Positions 1-7,689 of a stretch of DNA of 33,540 nucleotides are shown in pieces. Positions within the stretch are counted from its first letter, which is position 1; each line of letters begins with the position of its first letter. The stretch is taken from the NCBI GenBank assembly GCA_002068835.1, contig MWBB01000005.1:1-33540 (forward strand), written 5' to 3'. The DNA is from Acidobacteria bacterium ADurb.Bin340. GTDB taxonomy: Bacteria > Acidobacteriota > Holophagae > Holophagales > Holophagaceae. The position numbers and the translations under genes were made by a program. Below the pieces are notes generated by a model. That model worked only from the letters and a program-made list of their open reading frames with translations, was not told where the DNA came from and searched no databases.

Positions 1-66
1 AGCCTAAACCGCCCCGCGATCCCCACGTAGCCGAGCCCGCAACGTCCTTTGACAGCCGGAGGTGCC

Positions 67-873
67 ATGCTTGCACGCCTCGTACTCCCCGCCCTGGTGG
101 CCCTGTCCGCCAGCCTCTCCCTGGATGCCCAGGCCCAGGTGGTCCAGCCCGCCAAGCCCGAGCCCGCCACCGAAGTGCGCACCGTGCCCCTGGCCGCCGG
201 AAGCACCCTCAAGGTCACCAACATCAACGGCCGCATCCGGGTGGAGGCCTGGGACCGGGAGCAGGTGGAATTCACCGGCGCCTTCAAACCCAGCAGCAAG
301 GACGAGCACGTGAAGGTGGTCCTCGAACCCAGTGCCAAGGGCCTGGAGATCCGCGCCGAGTATCCGAAATCCAAGGGATTCATGTACCGCGGTCCCGAAG
401 TGGCCATCGACCTGAAGGTGCCCCGCCGCGTGCTGCCCCGCCTGGAGAATGTGAACGGCAGCATCGAACTCACGGGCACCGAAGGGGACGCCCGGCTGAA
501 TTCCGTCAACGGCGGCCTGCGTGTCACGAACCTCCAGGGCGCCCTGGACGCCGACACCGTCAACGGCGCCATCCACCTGGACCGCGTGAAGGGACGCCTG
601 GAGGTGGGCACGGTCAACGGCGGCATTGCGGCCCTGAACCTGGACACCCAAGGCCAGGGGCTCAGCGCCAGGACCGTCAATGGGGCCGTGAAACTCCAGA
701 TGGGCGCACTCAAAGGCCATCTCGTGGCCACCACTGTGAACGGCGGCGTGAGCTTCAAGGCCCAGGGCGCCGAGCAGGTGGAGATCAAGCGGAAAAAGGT
801 CACCGCCACCTTCCCCGGCAGCGATCAGCAGCTCCGCATCAGCACCGTGAACGGCGGCATCGCGCTGGAGTAG
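67..873 (+). CDS. DUF4097-family exported beta-repeat protein
   Basis: 268 aa. The N-terminus is a Sec-type signal peptide (hydrophobic residues about 3-18, likely cleavage after a DAQAQ stretch near residue 24). The rest is built from short repeats, each carrying a VNG/TVNGG turn roughly every 20 residues (NINGRI, NVNGSI, SVNGGL, TVNGAI, TVNGGI, TVNGAV, TVNGGV, TVNGGI). This is typical of DUF4097 'putative adhesin' proteins, which are predicted beta-solenoids. The role of the family is not settled; some members sit beside anti-sigma factors or membrane stress genes. The ATG at 67 is chosen because GGAGG lies 4 nt upstream; a TTG at 49 in the same frame has no better ribosome site. The gene converges on the corrinoid operon across a perfect hairpin. 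The exported location is well supported; the function is unknown. Confidence 0.85.
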   Translation: MLARLVLPALVALSASLSLDAQAQVVQPAKPEPATEVRTVPLAAGSTLKVTNINGRIRVEAWDREQVEFTGAFKPSSKDEHVKVVLEPSAKGLEIRAEYPKSKGFMYRGPEVAIDLKVPRRVLPRLENVNGSIELTGTEGDARLNSVNGGLRVTNLQGALDADTVNGAIHLDRVKGRLEVGTVNGGIAALNLDTQGQGLSARTVNGAVKLQMGALKGHLVATTVNGGVSFKAQGAEQVEIKRKKVTATFPGSDQQLRISTVNGGIALE

Positions 874-900
874 GGCCCCACCCTCCGAGCCTCCAGCGCC

Positions 901-925
901 CCGGGGCCGACCCAGTCGGCCCCGG
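901..925. terminator. Bidirectional GC hairpin between convergent genes
   Basis: A perfect 11-bp inverted repeat (901-911 with 915-925, loop CCA) sits between the stop of the DUF4097 gene and the stop of the minus-strand substrate-binding gene. There is no U-tract on either side beyond AGTTT, so its action as an intrinsic terminator is inferred from position. Confidence 0.6.
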
Positions 926-929
926 AGTT

Positions 930-1733
930 TCATCTGCCCAGTTGCGCCTTCAGCCAGCGGGCCGTGTCCAGGAAGCTGGGGCCGTCGTGGATGAGGTTGC
1001 GGCCCTTGTCCACGGTGGAGGCGATCGCGGGCAGAGCCTCGGGCCAGCCCCGCTGGGCCCGCAGCGCGGCGGCATCCACGGGGAAGTCCGGTTCCTGGAA
1101 CAGGATCCAGCGCTCGGGCCGCAGGGCCTTCAGGGTGGCCTCCTCCAGGCGCGGGTAGGCTTCGCTTCCGGGAAGATCCACGGGGCGGCCGCCCGCCAGT
1201 TCGATCAGGTCGTGGATGAAGGTGAGCCCTCCCACGCCCCGCAGGTGGCGGCCGAACCACAGTTCCGCGAAGACCTCCGGCGGGTTCGCGGGGGCGTCCG
1301 CGAGGAGCGCCGCGAAGCCCGCTTCCATGCGTCGGCTCAGGGCCCGGGCTTCGGGCACCCGATGCATCAGCCCGCCCAGGGTGAGCTGGTTTTCCAGGAT
1401 GCCGTGGCGGCTGGCGGGCAGCGGCAGGGCGTACACGGGCAGGCCAGCCTGGGCCAGGCGCCGCCCAAAGGCGGTCTGGATGCCCAGGGTCACCAGCACG
1501 AGGTCCGGTTCCAGGGCCTTCAGGGCCGCGAGGTCCGTCTTCAGATAGTCGCCCACCACCGGCGCCGAGAGCCCGTCCACATAGCGGCTGCAGTAGGGCG
1601 TCACGCCGATCACCGCCTCGCCGCAGCCCAGCTCGAAGAGGGTTTCCGTGGCGCTGGAGACGAAACTCGCCACCCGCCGGGGGGGCCGTTCCAGGTCCAG
1701 CACGGTGCCGAAGGCGGGGCAGGTTACGCGCAT
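930..1733 (-). CDS. BtuF-like substrate-binding protein without signal peptide
   Basis: 267 aa, helical-backbone metal/cobalamin receptor fold (periplasmic-binding family of BtuF/FhuD type): the early RRVASFVSSATETLFELG segment and the following GVTPYCSRY and LEPDLVLVT blocks match the conserved N-lobe of this family. It is the last gene of the corrinoid uptake operon and its start overlaps the end of the ATPase gene by 10 bases. GGAG lies 5 nt before the ATG at 1733, and no hydrophobic leader exists upstream in frame. As written the protein is cytoplasmic, unlike ordinary ABC binding proteins and unlike the exported one encoded earlier in the operon. It could be an intracellular corrinoid-binding protein or a domain used with the importer. 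The family call is firm; ligand and location are inferred. Confidence 0.85.
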   Translation of the reverse strand: MRVTCPAFGTVLDLERPPRRVASFVSSATETLFELGCGEAVIGVTPYCSRYVDGLSAPVVGDYLKTDLAALKALEPDLVLVTLGIQTAFGRRLAQAGLPVYALPLPASRHGILENQLTLGGLMHRVPEARALSRRMEAGFAALLADAPANPPEVFAELWFGRHLRGVGGLTFIHDLIELAGGRPVDLPGSEAYPRLEEATLKALRPERWILFQEPDFPVDAAALRAQRGWPEALPAIASTVDKGRNLIHDGPSFLDTARWLKAQLGR

Positions 1734-2446
1734 GGGGGCTCCGGGAGTTCGGGAACGAGGGAGGTGACGAAGCGGGCTTCGATGCGGAAGACCGAGCGCA
1801 GCAGGTCTGCGGTGAGCACGGCGTGGGGCTCGCCATCCGCCACGAGGCGGCCCCGGTCCAGCACCAGGGCGCGGCTGAAGCGGTAGGCGGCGCGGATGTC
1901 GTGGAGGCTCACCAGCAGCGCGTGGCCGTGGTCGGCCAGCTTCCGGGCCAGGGCATAGACCTCCAGGGCGTGGCGCACATCCAGGCTGGAGGCAGGTTCG
2001 TCCCACAGCTGCACGGGCGCCCCCGTGGCCAGGGCCCGGGCCAGGAAGACCCGCCGCCGTTCGCCGCCGGAAAGCTGGGTGATGGCACGGCCTGCGAGGT
2101 GGGTGATGTCCAGCGCCTCCAGGGTCGCCTCCACGCCGTGGTCGTCGTCGTTCCAGGCATAGCGGCCCTGGGCCACCACCTCCCGCACGGGAAAGGCGAA
2201 GTCCGCGGGGCTTTCCTGGCCCAGCCAGGCCAGCATCCGGCCCCGCTCCAGGAAGGGGATGCGGGGCAGGTCGCGCCCGGACCACTGGATGCGGCCCTCG
2301 CACGGCAGCAGCCCCGCCAGGGCCGACAGCAGGGTGGATTTCCCCGCGCCGTTGGGACCCAGCACGGCCACCACTTCGCCCGCGCCAACGGCCAGGTCCA
2401 CGCCCGCCAGGCGGCCGGGTACGGAAAGGGCCTCGGCCCTCAGCAT
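1724..2446 (-). CDS. btuD: ABC transporter ATPase, cobalamin/Fe-siderophore type
   Basis: 240 aa nucleotide-binding subunit. Walker A GPNGAGKST is at residues 30-38, the Q-loop is in WLGQES, the signature is LSGGERRR, Walker B is VQLWDEP followed by the D-loop SSLD, and the H-loop is SLHD. All residues needed for ATP hydrolysis are present. The order of genes (receptor, binding protein, permease, ATPase) under a cobalamin riboswitch makes it the energising subunit of a vitamin B12 importer (BtuCD-F). Its ATG overlaps the permease stop by 7 bases and has only a weak ribosome site, which suggests translational coupling. The symbol is by context; the sequence alone would not exclude a siderophore importer. 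Confidence 0.92.
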   Translation of the reverse strand: MLRAEALSVPGRLAGVDLAVGAGEVVAVLGPNGAGKSTLLSALAGLLPCEGRIQWSGRDLPRIPFLERGRMLAWLGQESPADFAFPVREVVAQGRYAWNDDDHGVEATLEALDITHLAGRAITQLSGGERRRVFLARALATGAPVQLWDEPASSLDVRHALEVYALARKLADHGHALLVSLHDIRAAYRFSRALVLDRGRLVADGEPHAVLTADLLRSVFRIEARFVTSLVPELPEPPCA

Positions 2447-3423
2447 GGCCGCCGCCGCAGCAGGCCCAGCAGGAAGGGGCCGCCCACCAGGGCTGTTACC
2501 ACGCCCAGGCGCAGCCCGCCGGAAATGAAGCGGGTGGGCAGGTCGCAGAGGAGCACCAGGGCCGCGCCCCCCAGCATGGAGAGGGGCAGCAGACGCCGAT
2601 GATCGGGACCGAAGGCCAGGCGCGCCAGGTGCGGCACCACCAGGCCCACGAAGCCCACCACACCCGCTACCGCCGTAGCCAGGGCCGTGAGTACCGTGGA
2701 GAGCGCGATGAGCTGCCAGCGCAGGCGCCTCACATCCACGCCCAGACTCTGGGCGCCACCTTCGCCCAAGGCCAGCAGGTTCAGACGGCGGCCTAAAGGA
2801 AGCAGGAAGGCCGCGGCCAGCAGGATCCCCGGCAGGGCCATGGCCACATGCTCCCAGGTGCGGTTCTCGATGCCGCCCATGAGCCAGAAGAGGATCTGGC
2901 CGCTGGCCTGCACATCCACCGCGGAGAGCGCGATGAGGGCGCTGGTGCCTGCGCCGAACAGGGCGTTCAGGGCCACGCCCGCCAGCAGCAGATGCTCGGC
3001 GGAAGCCCCCTGCCGGGCCAGCAGCATCACGGCCCCCGTGGCCAGGAAGGCGCCCAGGATGGAAGCCGCAGGTACGGTGTAGAGGCTCCCCGCGCCGCCC
3101 GCGGCCAGGGCCGCCACGGCGCCCAGGGCCCCGCCGCTGCTCACGCCCAGCAGGCCCGGGCTGGCCAGCGGGTTGCGGAAGAATGCCTGCATCACCACGC
3201 CCGAAGCGCCCAGGGCCGCGCCCACGGCCAGACCCACAAGGGTGCGCGGCAGGCGGATGTCCCAGAGCACCGTTCGGGCCAGTTCGTCGCCCTGCCCCAG
3301 CAGGGCCGCGCCCAGGTCCCGGGCGGGCAGGGCCGCATCCCCGAAGGCCAGGGAAGCCAGGGCTGCACCCAGGACCAGCAGGCCCAGGATGGCCAGGGCC
3401 AAGGCCGACGGTGCCCGTTTCAC
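2440..3423 (-). CDS. btuC: FecCD/BtuC-family ABC permease
   Basis: About 327 aa with many hydrophobic helices across its length, as in BtuC/FecCD permeases. Family landmarks include RLPRTLVGLAVGAALGASG near the N-terminus and FVGLVVPHLAR in the C-terminal half. It forms the membrane channel for corrinoid import with the downstream ATPase. I choose the GTG at 3423: it overlaps the upstream binding-protein stop as GTGA, and GGAG lies about 7 nt upstream. An ATG at 3459 in the same frame would add 12 residues with no hydrophobic content and a larger overlap. Inner-membrane location is clear; the substrate comes from the riboswitch and neighbours. Confidence 0.92.
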   Translation of the reverse strand: MKRAPSALALAILGLLVLGAALASLAFGDAALPARDLGAALLGQGDELARTVLWDIRLPRTLVGLAVGAALGASGVVMQAFFRNPLASPGLLGVSSGGALGAVAALAAGGAGSLYTVPAASILGAFLATGAVMLLARQGASAEHLLLAGVALNALFGAGTSALIALSAVDVQASGQILFWLMGGIENRTWEHVAMALPGILLAAAFLLPLGRRLNLLALGEGGAQSLGVDVRRLRWQLIALSTVLTALATAVAGVVGFVGLVVPHLARLAFGPDHRRLLPLSMLGGAALVLLCDLPTRFISGGLRLGVVTALVGGPFLLGLLRRRPC

Positions 3424-4247
3424 GGGAAACGCTCCGGATGGAGGGCCCGGGCCACCCATTCGTAGGCCTCCACGCGCCGGTGGCTGGTGGCCGCCAGCAG
3501 CGCCCCGGGCACCGTCACCACCCGTCCCTGCTTCAGGGCAGGCAGGAAGCGGTAGGGGCTCAGGTTCTTCAATTGAGGAGCGAGGTCCTTGCCGGGTTCC
3601 GAAGGCCCGATGAGCACGGAGACTCGCCAGGTGAGGGGCTGTTCGCCGGGCATGGGCACGATGCCCCGGAGGCCGGCTTCCGCCGCGGCGTTCACGGCGC
3701 CTGCATGGTCGCAGATGTCCTGGAAGGAGGTGTCGGCGCCGGACACGAAGGGGTAGATGCCTGCCGACATCACCCGCACAGGCTTCACGCCTTCCAGGCG
3801 TTGCCGGAGGGTGGCCACGCGGGTTTCCGTGGCCTTCACCACCGCATCCGCCGCAGCTTCGCGGCCCAGCAGGCGGCCCAGTTCGCGAAGCGAACCCAGC
3901 ACCTCATCCAGCCGTTCGAAGCGCTGGATCACGTGGACCTTCACCCCCGCTCGGCGAAGCAGGACCAGGCTTTCCGGGGGCGCATAGCCCGTGGTCACCA
4001 CCAGGTCCGGGCGGAAGCGCAGGATCTCTTCCGCGGTGGAGTTGCGCAGCGCCGGGAAGCGCTTGGCCTTCGCCACGGAAGGCGCGTAGCGCGGATCGTG
4101 GCCCAGGTGCGACAGGGCCGCGATCTGGGAGGGCTCGGCCACGGCCATGAGCAGGTCGTCCGTGCCCACGGCCTGGCTCACCACCCGGCGCGGCGGCGCC
4201 GCAGCCAGGAAGGCCGAGGCGCAGAGGAGGAAGGCCATCCATCGCAT
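3420..4247 (-). CDS. btuF: Exported corrinoid ABC substrate-binding protein
   Basis: 275 aa, with a signal peptide (MRWMAFLLCASAFLAAAP, likely cut near residue 18). The body is a BtuF/HemT-type binding protein: the AEEILRFRPDLVVTTGY block and the VHVIQRFERLDEVLGSLRELG helix join are typical of helical-backbone metal receptors. It would carry cobalamin from the outer-membrane receptor to the BtuCD complex. Its start lies one base after the receptor stop (TGA-C-ATG) and no clear ribosome site is present, so translation is probably coupled to the receptor. Compared with the second binding protein of this operon it is exported, so the two are unlikely to be simple duplicates in function. Heme or siderophore binding cannot be excluded from sequence alone. 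Confidence 0.9.
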   Translation of the reverse strand: MRWMAFLLCASAFLAAAPPRRVVSQAVGTDDLLMAVAEPSQIAALSHLGHDPRYAPSVAKAKRFPALRNSTAEEILRFRPDLVVTTGYAPPESLVLLRRAGVKVHVIQRFERLDEVLGSLRELGRLLGREAAADAVVKATETRVATLRQRLEGVKPVRVMSAGIYPFVSGADTSFQDICDHAGAVNAAAEAGLRGIVPMPGEQPLTWRVSVLIGPSEPGKDLAPQLKNLSPYRFLPALKQGRVVTVPGALLAATSHRRVEAYEWVARALHPERFP

Positions 4248-4248
4248 G

Positions 4249-6261
4249 TCAGAAACGGTAGCGCGCTTCCAGGCTCACCGTGCGGGGCTGGGCCGGGAAA
4301 CCGAACACCTGGTAGGCGTCGTTGCGGCCATCCATCGCGCGGTTCTCCCATTCCGCCACGGTCCAGCGGTCCTGCAGCAGGTGCTCGCCCCGCAGGGCCA
4401 GATCGAAGGCGGCGTTCAGGCGGTAGCGCAGCGTGGCGGCCACATCGTTGAAGTGGACCTTCGAGGCGCCCAGCATCGCGGGGTAGCCGCCGAAATTCTC
4501 GTAGCGGGAGCCCGTCCAGCTCCAGCGCACATCCGCCCGCCAGGGGCCCGATGCCCAGTGGCCCGAGAGGCCGAAGGCGGCGAAGGGCCGCCGGATCACG
4601 GCGTTGGTCTGGAAGCGCTGGGCCTCGGGCGCATCGAGGTCCCGGGCTTCCTGGCTGCGGGCGAAGCCCTCCAGGCCCCAGGTCTCCGTGCGGTAGGCCA
4701 GGCTGCCTTCCACGCCCTGGATCCGGATGTTCTGTCCGTTGGCGTACACGTACTGGTTCAGGTCGAAGTAGAGCAGCCGGTCGAAAGTGGTGCGGCTGGC
4801 CTCCACCCGCGCGGACCAGGGGCCCCGCTCCCAGGTCCAGCCCGCCTGCAGGAAGGTGCTTTCCTCGGGCTGGAGAGGCCGGTAGGCGGCCGGATCGTAC
4901 TGCCAGCTCCCGGGGTCCAGCAGGGTCTTGGCCTGGTACATGACCGCGTAGAGATAGGGCAGACCGAAGCCGCTGCCTCCACTGGCGTAGAGGCGGTGGC
5001 CGCCGCCCAGCACCGTGTTGATCCCGAGCTTCCAGGTGCCCTTGCTCTCCGTATCCTCGGGCACGCCCGGGAAGCTGGAGAACACGAAGGCCTGGCGGAA
5101 CCACTGCTGGCGGTAGGAGCCCACCAGGCGCAGGGCCTCCACCGGCTGCCAGCGGCCCTCCAGGTTGGCGGCCAGGTAGCGGCCTTCGCCTTCGTTGAAG
5201 CCCCCGCTGTAGTCGGAGATGCGGGCGAATTCTTCGTAGGCGTCCACGCCGAGGCTCAGGCCTGCGGTGGTCGCGGGATCCCAGTGGAGTCCGCCCACCA
5301 CCTGGTTGCGGTGGCCCTTGAAGGGCTCCTGGCTGCCCGCGTAATCGTTGGGTTCCTGCCGCGCGGTGGTGGCGTGGCCCAGGCTCAGGTCCGCCTGGAT
5401 CGTTTCTCCCAAGGCGCTGCGCAGGCTGGCGATGAGCTGCTGGCTGCGGGTGGAGGTTTCGCGGTCCGCGTCGTACACCCGCGCCGTGGGGCTCACGCTC
5501 TGATAGGGGATGGGCACACCCTGGAAGGTGTTGCGGTAGGTCACGGTCAGCAGATGGTCTTCCCCGAGATTCCAACCGCTGGAGAGAAAGGCTCCCTGGC
5601 TGCGGAAGTCCTTGTCGGTCTCCGTGGCCTGGGCCTCCTGGTCCCCCTGGAGGGCGGCCCGCACCCAGCCCTTCTCGAAGCCGTAGGACACCGCCAGGCG
5701 GCCCCGCTGGATGGACTGGCTGCCCACCCCGGCCATCGCTTCGCCCTTCAGCCCTGCCTCGGCGCCGCCGGCGCTGTAGAGGGCCACCACGCCGCCCATG
5801 GCCTCGGATCCGAAGCGGGAGGAACAGGGGCCCTGCTGTACTTCGATGCGCTCGATGCCCACCAGCCCGATGCTGCTGGGGGTCACGGAGCCGAAGCCCG
5901 TGGGATCCGTCAGGCGGATGCCGTCCAGGGTCACGACCACGTCCTGGCTGCGGGCCCCGGCCAGGTTGAAGCTGGAGATGGTTCCCACACCGCCGTTGGA
6001 CACAAGCTGTCCAGGGAAGCGGGAGGCCAGGAGGTCCGCCAGGGTGCGGGGCGCCTCCCGTTCAATCTGTTCCAGCGTGATGACCTTCACGGGGTTGGGG
6101 GTTTTCACCACCTCCACCTGGGTGGCTTCCGCCGTGACGGTGACCGTGGCGCCGGCTTCGGCCTTGGGCTTGGGCCGCTCGGCGGCTTCCGGTTCAGGTT
6201 CGGGCCCTGCCCACAGGGCCGCCGGCAGGGCGAGAAGAAGGGTGAGACGGGTGATGCCCAT
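4249..6261 (-). CDS. btuB: TonB-dependent outer-membrane receptor, BtuB-like
   Basis: 670 aa. A signal peptide (MGITRLTLLLALPAALWA) is followed by a Pro/Glu/Lys-rich stretch, a TonB-box-like TVTVTA, a plug domain (ITLEQIEREAPRTLADLL, then GVGTISSFNLAG, VVTLDGIRL and the RIEVQQGPCSSRFG block) and a long beta-barrel ending in ARYRF with the terminal aromatic typical of outer-membrane barrels. It imports corrinoid across the outer membrane using TonB energy; tonB/exbBD are not in this window. The ATG at 6261 is chosen because GGAGG lies 7 nt before it; two upstream ATGs in the same frame (6267, 6279) have poor spacing. It directly follows the cobalamin riboswitch, which supports the substrate call. 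Confidence 0.93.
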   Translation of the reverse strand: MGITRLTLLLALPAALWAGPEPEPEAAERPKPKAEAGATVTVTAEATQVEVVKTPNPVKVITLEQIEREAPRTLADLLASRFPGQLVSNGGVGTISSFNLAGARSQDVVVTLDGIRLTDPTGFGSVTPSSIGLVGIERIEVQQGPCSSRFGSEAMGGVVALYSAGGAEAGLKGEAMAGVGSQSIQRGRLAVSYGFEKGWVRAALQGDQEAQATETDKDFRSQGAFLSSGWNLGEDHLLTVTYRNTFQGVPIPYQSVSPTARVYDADRETSTRSQQLIASLRSALGETIQADLSLGHATTARQEPNDYAGSQEPFKGHRNQVVGGLHWDPATTAGLSLGVDAYEEFARISDYSGGFNEGEGRYLAANLEGRWQPVEALRLVGSYRQQWFRQAFVFSSFPGVPEDTESKGTWKLGINTVLGGGHRLYASGGSGFGLPYLYAVMYQAKTLLDPGSWQYDPAAYRPLQPEESTFLQAGWTWERGPWSARVEASRTTFDRLLYFDLNQYVYANGQNIRIQGVEGSLAYRTETWGLEGFARSQEARDLDAPEAQRFQTNAVIRRPFAAFGLSGHWASGPWRADVRWSWTGSRYENFGGYPAMLGASKVHFNDVAATLRYRLNAAFDLALRGEHLLQDRWTVAEWENRAMDGRNDAYQVFGFPAQPRTVSLEARYRF

Positions 6262-6339
6262 TCGCATGCCTCCGCGCATGGAAGCCGGGAAGGGGCAGGC
6301 CGAGCCGTGGGCTGGGTTCCTGCACCGCTCCCTCGGCGG

Positions 6340-6540
6340 TTGGGAAGATCCCTGGACCGGTCTCCGGGCTCGCGCGCGGCAGGTTCCAGTGGAACCCCCG
6401 GTTCCTTCCCGAGGCATCGCCTCAGTGGTTCCGGCCAAGCCTCCCGATTCCTCGGGGCGCACACCGTTGCGGGGCAGCGCAGGATTCGCACCTGCTTCCC
6501 GACACCCAGGGCGGATGTCGAAGGGACCAGCCTCCCATGC
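6340..6540 (-). promoter_or_regulatory. Cobalamin (B12) riboswitch upstream of btuB
   Basis: Read on the minus strand, the leader contains the highly conserved cobalamin riboswitch core, with GGGAAGC, GTGCGAATC, then GCTGCCCCGCAACGGT (about 6463-6500), and downstream the B12-box-like GAGCCCGGAGACCGGTCC (about 6354-6372). These blocks and their order are diagnostic of the class. It ends about 80 nt before the receptor start, so it should turn the transport operon off when adenosylcobalamin or a related corrinoid is plentiful. Boundaries are approximate because I did not fold the RNA. No long U-tract follows the last helix, so control of translation initiation near the GGAGG at 6269-6273 is at least as likely as termination. 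Confidence 0.93.
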
Positions 6541-6579
6541 CCGGATCCCCCGGGCAAGGAAGGCCATCACAATCACGCC

Positions 6580-7197
6580 GGTGCAGGGTGCGATCCGGGG
6601 CAGAGCAGCCCGACCTCAGGCGAGCGGCAGGTTGTGGTAGCGCAGCACTGCGCGGTTGGGGCCGAAGACTTCCAGCTTCGTGAGGCCGAAGGGTGCCCCG
6701 TCCGCAAGGTCGAGCCGGAGGCGATGGCCGCGCGGGAAGCACCCTGCGGTGCAGGGTGCGATCCGGGGCAGAGCAGCCCGACCTCAGGCGAGCGGCAGGT
6801 TGTGGTAGCGCAGCACCGCGCGGTTGGGGCCGAAGACTTCCAGCTTCGTGAGGCCGAAGGGTGCCCCGTCCGCAAGGTCGAGCCGGAGGCGATGGCCGCG
6901 CGGGAAGCACCCTGCGGTGCAGGGTGCGATCCGGGGCAGAGCAGCCCGACCTCAGGCGAGCGGCAGGTTGTGGTAGCGCAGCACCGCGCGGTTGGGGCCG
7001 AAGACTTCCAGCTTCGTGAGGCCGAAGGGTGCCCCGTCCGCAAGGTCGAGCCGGAGGCGATGGCCGCGCGGGAAGCACCCTGCGGTGCAGGGTGCGATCC
7101 GGGGCAGAGCAGCCCGACCTCAGGCGAGCGGCAGGTTGTGGTAGCGCAGCACCGCGCGGTTGGGGCCGAAGACTTCCAGCTTCGTGAGGCCGAAGGG
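6580..7197 (-). repeat. Four tandem 168-bp repeats duplicating the cobC 3' end
   Basis: Units start at 6581, 6749, 6917 and 7085 with an exact 168-bp period; the fourth is incomplete (about 3.7 copies). The copies are identical apart from one base in the first (AGCACTGCG instead of AGCACCGCG). On the minus strand each unit holds the last 25 codons of cobC plus its stop (intact in the gene at 7120-7197), about 35 bp of 3' flank, and a roughly 50-bp linker not seen elsewhere in the window. At each of the three internal junctions there is a perfect 9-bp inverted repeat (GCACCCTGC/GCAGGGTGC, loop of 3) near 6740-6760, 6908-6928 and 7076-7096. The array lies between cobC and the btuB riboswitch. 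Confidence 0.95.
7076..7096 (-). terminator. Hairpin after cobC, repeated three times
   Basis: A perfect 9-bp stem with a 3-nt loop begins about 25 nt after the cobC stop codon. The same hairpin recurs 168 and 336 bp further on because of the tandem repeat; the last copy keeps only one arm. Only a short TTCCC follows, so strength as an intrinsic terminator is uncertain. Confidence 0.45.
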
Positions 7198-7689
7198 CTG
7201 CCAGGCCAGATCCAGGGCGCGCTCCAGGCCCAGCCCCAGGAAGTGGGCCAGGATGGCTCGCAGGGGACCCCCGTGGGCCAGCACCAGCGTGGACTGCTCG
7301 CCATCCAGGGCGCCCTGGACGGCGAGCAGGGCCCGGCTGGCGCAGCGGGCGAAACTCTCCCCCCCGGGCGGCGTGCCCAGGACGGGATTCTGGAAATAGG
7401 TTTCGGCGCCGGGAACCTGATCCCAGGGCAGGCCTTCCCATTCCCCGAACGCCTGTTCGCCCAGGTCCTTCAGCACGAGGCAGGGCAGGCCCAGGTCCAG
7501 CGCATGGACTCGCGCCCGCTGAAGTTCCGAGGTCAGCACCCGCTGAATGCCCAGCTGCTGAAGGTAGGCTTTGACCGAGGGCCAGGCCGCCTGTCCATCG
7601 GCGTTCACGGAGAGATCCAGGCGCCCGAGGGGGGCGCCCGAGGCGCTGGCGGAGGTGGGACCGTGGCGGAGGAGAAAGAGCGGCGTCAC
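7120..7689 (-). CDS. cobC: Alpha-ribazole phosphatase / histidine phosphatase family
   Basis: 189 aa phosphoglycerate-mutase-like phosphatase. The catalytic RHG motif is at residues 8-10 (FLLRHGPT), a GEWEG acidic motif lies mid-protein and the second histidine is in LAHGGPLRA, as in CobC. CobC removes the phosphate from alpha-ribazole phosphate or adenosylcobalamin phosphate in nucleotide-loop assembly. The GTG start at 7689 overlaps the cobS stop as GTGA, so the pair is probably translationally coupled, and the neighbour supports the substrate. A different histidine phosphatase substrate is possible by sequence alone. The last 25 codons and the stop occur three more times downstream as part of a tandem repeat; only this copy is joined to the gene body. 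Confidence 0.88.
   Translation of the reverse strand: MTPLFLLRHGPTSASASGAPLGRLDLSVNADGQAAWPSVKAYLQQLGIQRVLTSELQRARVHALDLGLPCLVLKDLGEQAFGEWEGLPWDQVPGAETYFQNPVLGTPPGGESFARCASRALLAVQGALDGEQSTLVLAHGGPLRAILAHFLGLGLERALDLAWQPFGLTKLEVFGPNRAVLRYHNLPLA

Noticed and set aside
1724-2303. Upstream extension of the second BtuF-like gene that could supply a signal peptide
   Set aside because: The in-frame extension lies inside the ATPase gene, is Pro/Arg/Gly rich and has no hydrophobic stretch near the domain start.
6580-7197. CRISPR array or integron cassettes
   Set aside because: Units are 168 bp with no variable spacers, and the repeat is a copy of a gene end. There is no cas gene or integrase.
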